Assembly: GCA_024305745.1 (NCBI GenBank)
Contig: JAHRBS010000010.1
Span: 317,501-381,500, forward strand
DNA from: Polyporus tsugae
Taxonomy: Eukaryota; Basidiomycota; Agaricomycetes; Polyporales; Polyporaceae
Direction: 5' to 3'
DNA length: 64,000 bases
Part shown: one piece after another, positions 44,991-55,365 of the stretch
Layout: every line of letters starts with the position of its first letter
Position numbering within the stretch: position 1 is the first letter of the stretch
Notes under the pieces: model-generated
Database searches by the model: none
What the model was told of the DNA's origin: nothing
The model's input: the letters and a program-made list of their open reading frames with translations, nothing else
Made by a program: the position numbers and the translations under genes

Positions 44991-47069
44991 TCATAGGTCA
45001 TCCTTGCCCTTCTCTGCATCTGTGCTGGGCGACCGCTCGTTGAGCTTGAGCCCATAAGTTTCGTCGGTGTCTTGGAGCATCGGGATCTCCTTCAGCAGGA
45101 AGACCGATAGAAGACCTGCGCCGCAGAACCCCACCATGACCTTCCAAACGACGGAGAAGCTCGCGGCGAAGGCGTCCTGTATCTCCGTTCGAAGGGGCTC
45201 CTGGAGGGAGGCTATCGTCGGGATGGCAGCGTATAGCATGTCGATCTGGACGTCTCCGGGGAGCTGTGCGAAGAATGTCTCTGGTAGCTTGCTCTTGAGC
45301 TGATTCTGCAAGATTACTCCGGCGATGGTGATGCCCCATGTCTGAGACGTCAAATGCATGCATTCGGTAAGTATAGTGTCGCGCGAGCACCGGTAGTTAC
45401 GATTTACCTGTGCGAATGCACGACAGAAGGCGAAGAAGCCAAGCGCAGCTGCATTCCTAGACACCGGTAGAGGAGCCAGGATGGGATATACGGTGGCCGT
45501 CCACTATACAGAATCGTGAGACATCTTGTCGTTCACCACGCCTCGTGAAACTTACCACTATGCCAACGCCAGCTGCCATCAGAAATTGGAAACCGACCAA
45601 CTCTCCCAGGCCAGTGTCAGGCCGCAAGAGCGAGAGAACGCCGAACCCGATGATGGAGATGACCCAGCCCACGAGGTTCATTAGACGATACTTTTGAACG
45701 ACCTTGATGAGGATGCCGCTGATGAGAGCGAACGGGGACAGGACAAAAGCAATGGGAAAGGTGTCGATGCTGGATAGAACAGGCGAAGCCCCCTTGCAAG
45801 CCTGGAAGAACACCGGCATGTAGTCTGCCACAGTATCAGCACCGTGTTAGCGTTGAAGGACGGGAATATTCTCACATATAGCGGCCATGCTTACGATCCC
45901 ATGGACGAACGTGGCGAAGTTCCTGAACAAGGGCTCAGTTTCATCAATAGAAATTATATACGGACTCGACTCACGCGGAGAGCGTCGTACGGTTGCTGAG
46001 GATGTCCAACGGCAATGTGGGTTCCGCCACGATGGCGCACTCGTAAACAAAGAATCCCACCATAAGGACTATCCCTAGTACCAACGAAACGAGCACGCGG
46101 GCAAGGATAATGAATCCCGCCCCAGGTAAGGCCAATGAGAGTCAACGTCGACCCTGCGACCATAAGCGCGTTTCCGCTGTGGATACCGTGAGATTGACCA
46201 AAATGGGGAGAGACACGAGGAACACAAACAGCCAGTCCATCCGAGCCAACTTCTCCTGGGTAGACCCCTCAGGAGAACGGACACGCAAGAAGATAGATAC
46301 CAGGATGACCGCAAGTCCCGTCAACGGAAGGTTCATGTCTTCGTCCCGAAACCAACATCGTCAGCACATAACAGGTGTATGTTGAGAAACCGGCACCTAC
46401 AAGATATCCATCGCCAGGACGCACTAGCGGACAACCCTCCGCCCTGTGTACCATCGATCAGCATGCATCCAGGGTCAACTTCGTCAACGTACTTACCACT
46501 GCGGGCCCGACACCGGACGCCAGACAGTACGTTAAGACAAGGTAGCCTTGATAGGTACCTCGCTCTGCCAATGACACCAGATCTGACGTGATGATGTTGG
46601 ACATGAAGAATATGGCACCGCCCCCGGCTCCTTGAAGAGCTTGAATGATAATTCAGTATGTATCCTGTAGAGAAGTGGGACTATACGGACCTCGTGCAGC
46701 GATAAGCATGTTCATGTTCTGCGCCGATCCAGCCAAGGCGCTGCCCAATGCGAACGACGTGATGCTGATAAGCAGGACAACCTTCCGCCCAAATACGTCG
46801 GCGAAGCGACTGCAAGGGAATAGGATTGCAGTGCTCGCGAGGCCATAGGCGGACCCGACCCAGATGAACCTGTCGCCCCCGTGCAGGTCGTCGATTATGG
46901 TGGGGAGAGCGGTGGGGATCGCACACATGTCGAGTGCGTGCAGGAAGAGCGCGACAAGCATAGCACCGAAGGCCAGCCAGAAAGCAGGCCCCTTCCCGCC
47001 GGAGTTGGGCGTGACGCGTTCGGCCTTGGCGTCGTTGCTGGAATGCGGGGTTAGTGTCGCTTCAGACAT
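44991..47069 (-). CDS. MFS multidrug-type transporter (14-TM family), possibly frameshifted
   Basis: About ten exons on the minus strand, from ATG 47069 to TGA 44991. Recognisable MFS-DHA2 blocks: FLHALDMCAIPTALPTIIDD (helix 1), ASTAILFPCSRFADVFGRKV (motif A region), LQGAGGGAIFFMSNII, ERGTYQGYLVLTYCLASGVG (motif C-like), WGITIAGVILQNQLKSKLP near the end, and an acidic C-terminal tail. Such proteins export drugs or secondary metabolites by proton antiport at the plasma membrane. Near 46110 the frame changes: GLTWGGIHYP is in one frame and RVLVSLVLGIVLMVGFFVYE, the expected continuation, is in another, with no intron donor between. This means either a real frameshift, making the gene a pseudogene, or a base-calling error. 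No biosynthetic cluster is next to it. Confidence 0.82.
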
Positions 47070-49090
47070 CGTGTGGTGGAATGGAAGTCTGCGATTCACC
47101 TCCTAGTCCATTTCACAACTTATATAGGGCCAAGTATGCGGCGTCATGGCCGCGGGGGTTTCAGAGTCGCAATAGTCGGTAGTAGTCGTCTCGAGTAGTG
47201 CGTGCCTTACAGTCCTACTCATGGAGACGACGAGCGGAGGACTTCATGCACGGAAGGGGTGATGGTCATCGACGCCCTTGGCGATACTGGACTTTGTGGG
47301 TGTCTGCTGAGTCGTAGAGCGGCGGTTTGGCATCTACGGACGCCTACAGACTACAGTATAAGCGCTCCACTGTGCATCACCGATGCGATCCCGGCGATCT
47401 AGCGTGTGGTGGAAGCTGATTCTAACTACTGACTCAGCCACCGAAACTAGCTAAGTAGTAGTGCGTGCAACTCACAATGAATATATCTCGGAGTCCGATG
47501 TATTCCGATGTTAATGGGTTTGGCGCTCGGATATTGCCAGCTTTGAAGGGTCACCTCTTGTCGCTTTCGTGAAGAGTAGCCGCCCCAGTGGGTTATAGAT
47601 ATGTTTCAAGAGCAGCCGGCGGTGAAACATATGAGATCCAGAATCATCGGGACCAGTGAGCGCTGAGCAGCCACATGGCTCGCCCCCGTGTGTGGCTTCA
47701 CATCCCATTCTAGGAATGATCCTATCAGCGCATAGCAATGAACACCTTGTATTCCGCGTAACCACAGGGACGACAGAGCGCAAGAATCACTCACCCATGC
47801 AGAGTTGCAACTCCACGATCAGCCGCGCGCGCATCGACCCTTTCAACCACCGTCTCCGTCTTGACGATCTTGCACGCCACGCTCGCGCTCAGAGTAGCAC
47901 CAGACGGCGGAAACACACATGCCCTGAAATAACATTATAGATTATCACACGCACATCAAAAGTCCGAGTTTCAGTCCGGTCATGGCCCGGACCAGTGGAA
48001 TCGCGCTGCCCACGACTCCGACTCTGCTGTAGGCTTGCGCCACGAGTCGCCCGGATCGCTCGTTAGCCTGCGGCTGAATGGTCATAAGTTGAACCATACT
48101 GGCCACTGTGGATAAATATACACACCACGGCATGGCGAAGCTCGCAAGGTGTGAACCGTGACCTACCGCACACTGATTCACGATGCCTGAGAGACGCGCC
48201 GTCCACCGGTTTGCGACGCGTTTCTCAGTGTAGGCCGTGGATATGATGCTAGAGGACTTAGGAGTCGAAAGGAGATGCATTTCAGTAAGTTCCTGTAAAC
48301 GTTTCAAGAGACTTGACCAGGCGTGACATACCAAGATATCATCTCCCGCAACATCCCCATGCCATTGAAACGCACCGTCACGGTAACGAAAATATTGCCG
48401 TAGGTCGGGAGGAGTAGACGGCAGTCGACCGTTCCTGCTAGTTACCTCAATCCCGTGCTAATCCGACCCCACCGGACAAATTCCCATTCTTCGAATATTG
48501 TACGCTCATGCAATGCCCGCAGCGACGTCCTGGCGGTGAGACCATATGCGCACTGGTATGATGGACGACTCGGAGACCGTGCTAAGGCTTGATTCCGCTC
48601 TTGACTTGACCTTGAACAATCGGAGGTCGTCCATGAACCTCGTTTGGCAAAACGAGGTAGCTATACGGGGAAGATACTCAAGTAAGTTGAAGAGGATGTC
48701 ACGGTACAACAGTGGTGGTTTATTCTTGAGAGGACTGTTATTTGCTGTAGGCGCTAAACAACAAACTTTGTTAATCACATTGTTGATGCGGCGACCCTTC
48801 CCCTTTCTGACGATTTATTAACGGATTAAGAGAGCAAGTAACAAGTAACAATCATGCTAGTATCCAAAAATTCCGCCGAGTTATTCGTCGGCGATACGCT
48901 CGCAGATATCCGCCCTGGGCCTTCCGAATACAAATTCCAAGCGTCACCATCTGTCGCTGATTAAGCCGACACGAAGGCCTACTTATATAGATCACTACGT
49001 ACAGGAAGTAAACGACTGTTCTGGCCTGTACGACCTTCATCGGAGGCATCCAAAACACATCTCGAGCTCGTAGCCTGGCGGTAAGCAGAG
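47070..49090. other. 2-kb intergenic region between divergent genes
   Basis: Promoter sides of the MFS gene and the dehydratase. A 129-codon minus-strand frame (47945-48334) and shorter ones have no recognisable content. A small perfect hairpin (CCTCGTTTTGCCAAACGAGG and its complement) lies at about 48638-48657. Confidence 0.4.
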
Positions 49091-50499
49091 ATGGCATATC
49101 TCGACAAACTCTGGCAGGAGACTCCCCTTGTCCGCTCCGTCCACATCTCCACGCTTCTCGGATGCGATGCATACCTCAAATTAGAAGTAAGGCACACCCT
49201 CGTTTCTCCGTAGTTCTTCAAGTACATACCTAACCCTACATCTTATGCACTCTCCACCGATGCCAATTATTGCAGAATCTCCACCCGCCCCAATCGTTCA
49301 AGTACAGAGGAATCTCCCATTTTGCACAGCACGCCCTCCGGACCCACGGCTCCGACACACACCTGATCATCGCGTCCGGCGGGAATGCGGGCCTTGCCGC
49401 AGCCTGTGCAGCCAGCGTCCTGAAGCTCAAATGCACCGTGTTCCTACCCCAAGGCGTAAGTCAGTCGACGATCGACTTCATGCGCAAGGAGGGCGCGGAG
49501 GTTGTGATCGGAGGAGACTGCTATCTGCAGGCCTTGCAGCGTGCGCAGGCCGCTGTCGCGTCGGAAACGAAGGCGTGAGTGACGGACAGCAGGGTTTATT
49601 TGTTGTGATTGGAGCTCACCAACGACGTGGCGCAGCGTGATGGTTCCTGCGTATGACGATCCTCTTTTGTGGGAGGGACATGCGAGCATGGTGCACGAGG
49701 TCCGAAGTCAGCTTCCTGAAGGCGTGAAACCCGATGCTATTTTCTGCAGCGTGGGCGGAGGCGGCCTTGCCGGCGGAGTCATGGAAGGCTGCAAAGCAGT
49801 CGGATGGGATGATGGTGAGTCTTGCCAGAAGCTTTCGAGGGAGTCTCCGCCTTATCTTTGTGCGCAGTCCCTCTGGTGACTGTGGAGACGCACGGATCCA
49901 ATTGCTTCTACCAGTCCCTGTCCCTAAACGAGGGGCCATTCTCTGGCAGCGTATCATCAAGGCCTCTACCAGACGGGACGACCGCTGAACACTGCGAGGA
50001 ACATAACATAACGCTTGCTCACCTGTCGAAACTCAACTCTCGTGCCACCTCTTTGGGGGCATCTTCACCCTCCGGCTCAATCGTCAAGAAGGCGCTTGAT
50101 AGAAGCGGAGGCGTGAAAAGTATATGCATTTCTGACGAGCTGGCAATGCAAGCGACACTGTCCTTCGCAGGTGAGCACCAGCGGATAGCATTAGCGGAGA
50201 CATCGTACCTCTGACGACTGGTCTTCTTCTGATATTGGATTCAAATGGCAGAGGATCACAAGATTTTGGTGGAACTGGCCTGCGCCGCAACCCTCTCCCC
50301 GGCTTACACCCCAGCACTCTTCCGCAAGGTGGTCCCCCAAACCAACCAGCCGACGACCGTCGTTTTCATCGTGTGCGGCGGGTTCAAGATCTCGCTAGCC
50401 GAGTTGGAGGAGTACAAGAGCATCGTGGCATCCGAGGTAGCAGCAGGGAAAGGATGGAACGTCGCGTACAACGGAGAGAGCTTCACGGTGCCGATGTAA
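49091..50499 (+). CDS. L-serine/L-threonine dehydratase, PLP-dependent
   Basis: Five exons, beginning 49091-49186 (MAYLDKLWQETPLVRSVHIS) and 49276-49574, ending at TAA 50497-50499. Fold type II PLP enzyme: the Schiff-base lysine is in LHPPQSFKYRG, the phosphate- and substrate-binding loop is IIASGGNAGLAAACAASV, and the Gly-rich PLP-phosphate loop is CSVGGGGLAGGVMEG. The C-terminal VVFIVCGGFKISLAELEEY completes the fold. It deaminates L-serine to pyruvate or L-threonine to 2-oxobutyrate in the cytosol, for catabolism. It lacks the ACT domains of biosynthetic threonine deaminase, so the catabolic type is more likely. Joins are in frame and the length (about 340 residues) fits the family. Confidence 0.92.
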
Positions 50500-51058
50500 A
50501 CTGAAGCGCGGTAAAAATTGGTGTAGAAATGTGGTGCGTAACAGGGATTAGTAGACTTGTATGAGGTATGCATTCTAGATGCCATGCGTTGTGCATGAAT
50601 GTCCTGGATATGATTTGTGGAGACACAACTCACACCATGGCCACCACCTCGAGCTTGATTTCTTCCCTGCCTCCGACTGCGCGTTCTGCCGACGCAACAG
50701 CCCTCGCCTGGGCCATCCCCTTCAGCCCTCCTCTCCATTTCCCCGCCTTGGGCCCCGCAAGCTACGCGTTCGGTCTCGTGGAGTTGGTGGTGATGTTCTA
50801 CATGTCCGTAAGTTACCGGGGTCCTTCGGGGCTATGGCATACCATGCAGGAGGAAGATGGTCTCTTTTGTACGCACTTACTGGGCGGACTTCTCTGCGAG
50901 AAAAAGTGAGCGAACATCGACGCTCATTGCAAATATCAAGGTGACATTGTGTCTCAAATCAAACTGCGGTCAAAGCAAACGAGATTGTCAGCACACGGTG
51001 AGGGGAAGGGCCATCATGAACTGACACTGCGGAGTGTGTATTCACCATAAGAAGCTGG
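50500..51058. other. shared 3' region
   Basis: Between the dehydratase and the minus-strand IMPACT gene. Two overlapping open frames of about 115 codons on + (50568-50944) have no recognisable domain and are not called. Confidence 0.4.
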
Positions 51059-51664
51059 TCACCTCCCTCTTTTTCTGCTGCGACTGCTACCGCCACCCTG
51101 ATCGCTCTCTCCTTCGCGCCGAGAAAGAAAGCCACCGCGGTCGAGGGCCTCTTTAGCCACGGATGAAATGCACCTCCACCGATCAGAGCCAAGCTTGGCC
51201 CCCCCATGCCACCGGAAGACCACGAGGATCACGTCTTCGCAACTCCCCAGCTCGAGCAAACGCTCGAGACGTTCCCCCGCTCCGGCCTCGCCACCGTTGG
51301 AGGAACCAAAGAGGACCATGTTCGGAGAAGCACCAGCGCTGGTCGATCCCCGGGATGTCGGGCGCACTCTCCACGCATACATGGCATGGGAGGCGCGTCG
51401 AGTGCGGGGCTCGATCCCATGGATGTGGGTAAGGAGCTCTGAGACTACTGTCGTCTTCATGAGACTCGAGGTGTTGGCCAGGCCATCGGCCTGAACACGG
51501 AATCTCGTTGCGTAGGCTTGGAAAGTAGACTTCTGTTGGGTGACCTGGTCCGAAACAGCCAAAGGTTCGTCCCAATGCGAGGTCAACGCCGAGTAACGTC
51601 GTGCCGCCAGAGGGGACCCGCCGCAGCGCGAATTCATCAGACGATAAAGCGTTGGAAGGCGCAT
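51059..51664 (-). CDS. IMPACT/YIH1-type (UPF0029) domain protein
   Basis: A single exon on the minus strand encodes 201 residues. After an N-terminal stretch rich in Arg, Leu and Ser without acidic residues (MRLPTLYRLMNSRCGGSPLA), which looks like a mitochondrial presequence, comes the IMPACT N-terminal (UPF0029) domain: STFQAYATRFRV, HAMYAWRV, GEAGAGERLERLLEL, VILVVFRWHGGAKLGSDRWR and ISSVAKEALDRGG. The RWD domain that full YIH1/IMPACT proteins use to bind Gcn1 is absent, so it is a stand-alone version. Its role is unknown; stand-alone versions are related to bacterial YigZ. Mitochondrial location is inferred. The basic Ser/Arg tail is low complexity. Confidence 0.85.
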   Translation of the reverse strand: MRLPTLYRLMNSRCGGSPLAARRYSALTSHWDEPLAVSDQVTQQKSTFQAYATRFRVQADGLANTSSLMKTTVVSELLTHIHGIEPRTRRASHAMYAWRVRPTSRGSTSAGASPNMVLFGSSNGGEAGAGERLERLLELGSCEDVILVVFRWHGGAKLGSDRWRCISSVAKEALDRGGFLSRREGESDQGGGSSRSRKRGR

Positions 51665-52584
51665 GTATGATGCTCAATTTGAATGAGGCTGCAAGGTTTG
51701 TTGACGACGTCGAGCACAAGGACGGTCGAGGAGGTGATGGCAACTGGCAAAGCAGAGTGAGACACGTTGGATGTCATGATCATCATAGTCAGGCGCGATC
51801 CTGCGGTTCCTCACGACGCGTCTCCCCGAAACCAACTTCAACTTGCTCCCGGACCACCGTCGTCCTCGCTGCGTTCTCTGCCCGGTCCCGACCTCACACT
51901 CGTTATCCTCTCCGACGACCTTGACGTTACTCGACACTCGCTTTATAATTCTTATCAACATGCCCCGCCTTCAGATTACACGCAGGACATCACTCTTGTC
52001 AACAAACTTGCGCACCGTGTTCCTAGAAGGTACCTTCATGACTTGAACTCTTAATTCCTGTATTTACATACCCCCGTGCAGCTTTTGGACGCAATATTGC
52101 CCCGGATGCGATCCATCCCAGAATCAGGAGGTCCTCCGACGCGTTCGATTTTCATGCGGTAGCCCGCCGAGTTCAAGCAGAGATTCGGCGAGCGACAGGC
52201 CGTTATTGTCCTCTTGGTCAAGTCATATCATCCATTCAAGACCTGCCTTCTGACCCTTCGGGTAAGTATCTCGATTTTTGGAACGTTTACGAGCGCATAT
52301 ATTCAGGGTAAGATCTCGGGCTGGACCCTGGTGTACTGGTGACTTGTCCTGGTCGTGCCCATACTCATGCGGATGCATATATAACGCCTATCATAATGGC
52401 CACTGAGATAAATTTCTGCCATTTGGCAACACTTGAATCTATTGCGTCGATTAGGCTGACTGAATTGGTTGTCAGACAACCCTACAAGCCCCGTTAACAC
52501 CCCGCGATCTCCAACGCTTCGCTCAGTCGCCATTGTTATTACCTCCACAATACCCACCTCTGTCACGTCTGTCATTGACTCTTC
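51665..52584. other. region with weak coding signals
   Basis: Short frames around 51767-52054 and 51960-52046 could be 5' exons of the Ser/Pro-rich ORF that follows, but I could not join them in frame. Otherwise promoter sequence for the two divergent genes. Confidence 0.3.
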
Positions 52585-53356
52585 CATGTCCCGTCACCGT
52601 ATCGCTTTCAACAGCCCCCCTCTGCAGTCCCAGCTTCCCTTGCCTCCCTCCCGGGTTCCATCCACATCCACGTCGCCCTTGAGCTCTCCTTGTGGCTTGA
52701 GCCCAACGTACACGTTTACCTCAGCCCCTTTCATTTGCCGCTTGCACTCTTCCGGAAGTCACACCAGTCAATCCATCACGCCCGTCGACCAGATAGCTCG
52801 CCCGCCCCTAACTCCTCCGAAGCTTCCTCGCTTGGTCCCTCCTGCACCTGGCACTTGGTCGCGCCTGAATGTGCAAGCACGGAAGGATGGGCTTTCGCCA
52901 ATCGAAGCCTACACCCTCCCTCTTGCCCTGCACTCGCTTCGCCCAATGGTCGCCGGCAAGCCTATCCTCGGCCGTCTTCAGATCCCCAATGCCGCCACAG
53001 AGCCTGGGCTTCTCGGAGCCCATCTCAGTGCCCATCTCACCCCATCTCCGCAGACGCTCTCCCCGTTCGACATTGGCAGAGGTCAATTCCACGGGGGGCA
53101 CTCTCCGACGCTCGAGGGCACGAAACCCGTCTTGGCGCGGACGAGCGCGTCGTCCTACCTAACGCGCGCCGCGCTCCTCCGCCTGTCCCGACCCGCTCTC
53201 GCGCGCAATGTCTCGCAGACAATTGGCTTGCGCAATGCTTCGGAACGCGCGGCCTCGCCTCTGCTGTCGCCGTTTTCTGGGCCGGGTTCGGCGTTGGGGT
53301 CGCCGCTCGCATCGACGTTCACCATCCGTCCTGAGGGCGAATACTTTTGCGTATAG
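52585..53356 (+). CDS. Ser/Pro-rich hypothetical protein
   Basis: Open frame of 256 codons from the ATG at about 52585 (MSRHRIAFNSPPLQSQLPLP) to TAG 53356; the frame stays open upstream to 52469 without an ATG, so an upstream exon is possible. It is rich in Ser, Pro, Leu and Thr throughout, with repeated S-P and T-P pairs, and no signal peptide, membrane segment or domain. The first half has a weak PPLTPPKLPRLVPPAP linker; the second half contains SRPALARNVSQTIGLRNASE. Overlapping minus-strand and +1 frames are also open because of composition, so coding status is likely but not certain. Confidence 0.5.
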
Positions 53357-54033
53357 CATGCATATACTAGCATCACGTTGAATACCCCATCTCCCCCGTG
53401 GCTATCTCGCGGACACGCTCCGCTGTACTGACCCTCCTGTTTTCCTTCATTATCCTTATCATGTATCCTACGTCGTGTAACCTTCCTCTTTCTTGTTGTC
53501 GAAAGCCGCATCGCTGTCTCCGTAGTCGTCTTCCGTGTTTCCTGTTAACTTATTAGTGTATCTCTTTGTCCGAGACAAATCGGTTTCTTGTGTTTGCACC
53601 TATTCCCATTAGTATTTATGATGTAGCATCGTATTTATATGTACCCTACAAGGAACTCGAGAAGACCTCCGTCTTTCCCCTAAGCCATGAGGCATGCGTC
53701 CCCCACTGGCATGCACTGATACACATACATGTAGCGATCGAATGTTTTATGGCCTTCAATGCAAACCTCGTGTTTGGCTATTCTACGGAGCTTGTTATCG
53801 TAAGTGAGTCATGGTGTAGAGCTGAACTACCCTTTGAGAATCATGGTGTCCTCAGTCCCGACATTATGCTGTAATGTTATAGGTATGGGGAGCAATGGCT
53901 GAAATACTGCACAACATGAGGGTAGATTATAACACAACACGAATACACAGCATAGCGACGTTATACAACAGGGTATCTATCTCTATGACACCGTGCAGTA
54001 ACCCTAGTAAGTACATCAAATAGACAACCTGAA
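53357..54033. other. shared 3' region of converging genes
   Basis: AT-richer flank between the Ser/Pro-rich ORF and PDX2. A 102-codon frame at 53566-53874 has no recognisable content. Confidence 0.45.
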
Positions 54034-54903
54034 TCATGCTGGAGAAGACGATCGCGAGCCCAGCGTCGGGAGGACGCACTCCCGGACAAAGTACTCGTGG
54101 AAGCGGTCGTCCTTCGTCAGCTCGGGGTGGAACGTCGTCAGGAGGTGCAAGCCCTGGCGCAGCGCGACAATCGTGCGCGGGTCACGGGGGTCCGTGTCGT
54201 CTTCATCCAGAGAGACGGCGGTCTGGCCGGCGGGGAGGAGCGAGGCGGACACGCGGGAGATGATCTGGATCGGCGGGTCGGCGGGGGCAGGCTTGAGCGC
54301 GAGGATGACGGGCGCGCGGATGAAGATGCCGTGGAAGGGGCGGTTGGACTCGCGGAGGCCGTCGACCTCGAGGGGCGCCTCGAAGGACTCGACCTGCGAG
54401 CCGAAGCCGTTGCGGGCGACGGTCACGGAGATGCCGCCGAGGAGCTCTTGGCCGCCCTTCTTCGCGTTCTCGATCCAGCGCGCGAGCAGGATCGCGCCGG
54501 CGCAGGTGCCCCAGACGGGCTTGGTTTTGAGGAACTCGCGCATGGGCTCCAGGAGCCCGGCGAGGCGGGCCAGCAGGGCGATGGTAGTCGACTCTACATG
54601 CATGATCGCCCCGCGTGAGTGATGATTCATCGCGCAGCATACTTCGACTAGTAGTGGTGCTCACCTCCGCCGGGTATGATGAGTGCATCACACTTGTCGA
54701 GGTCATCTTGCTGGCGGACAAGCACGATGACGACTCGCCTTTTGAGGGAGAGTTTCTGCAGCATCACCTGATGCTCGGCGAAGGCGCCCTGGAGGGCTGT
54801 GGGATCCGAGGGTCAGTCCTGGTCAGTCTGCGTCTTCTCAAATTGATCGAGGGTGCGTACCTAGGATACCAATGGTGACATGGTCGCTTGAGGGCTGCTG
54901 CAT
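54034..54903 (-). CDS. PDX2: pyridoxal 5'-phosphate synthase, glutaminase subunit
   Basis: Exons 54903-54861, 54796-54665 and 54593-54034 sum to 735 nt, 244 residues. It begins MQQPSSDHVTIGIL and continues ALQGAFAEHQVMLQKL, then CDALIIPGGESTTIALLARL. The nucleophile cysteine is in PVWGTCAGAILLA, and the His-Glu pair is in FHPELTKDDRFHEYF, so the class I glutamine amidotransferase triad is complete. Pdx2 releases ammonia from glutamine and passes it to Pdx1, which builds PLP from ribose 5-phosphate and glyceraldehyde 3-phosphate in the cytosol. Length and motifs match the family. An in-frame start slightly upstream of the more obvious ATG is needed to keep exon 1 in frame. Divergent with HRP1. 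Confidence 0.94.
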
Positions 54904-55365
54904 TCCAGAGGGGGCTCGTCCGATGTGGCTAAGTCGACTCGGTGCGCCTGTCAGGTTTTGGGTGGCGATTTCTGTGGCGATTTCTGGCAAATTAGGCGTA
55001 GTGCGTCGCAGGTGCGTCGTCTTCACAGACTCGAACCCCAGGGCCCCTTCAGGGTGATTTTGCGAGGGTATATATGAGGGCTCGGGCCACCGCAACTGCA
55101 GAATGCCGGAAAAAGACTTGGCGACACTTCGTGTAAACCCGGGATAACAGAGTTTGAGGCTCCGATGGCCGGGAATACAGAAAATTGATGACGCCTTATG
55201 CACAGCATCAGCTCCGATTAAACGTGGCGCTCAGTCAGCACCTCGGAGCCTGGCGTCTTCCTTCAACTTGTCCCCTACCATCACCACCTCCTGTGGCCGC
55301 CTTCAGGCTTCCTCCGTCCTTCCTCGTTCTGTTCTGGTACAGCCTTCGCATTCGTCTCGTTCAAG
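54904..55365. promoter_or_regulatory. divergent promoter region of PDX2 and HRP1
   Basis: 462 nt between two divergent housekeeping genes. Pyrimidine-rich tracts precede the HRP1 ATG. No TATA box is obvious near HRP1; a TATATATGAG stretch lies at about 55069-55078. Confidence 0.45.

Noticed and set aside
47945..48334. 129-codon minus-strand frame
   Set aside because: No domain, no splice partners, ordinary composition for a chance frame in this GC range.
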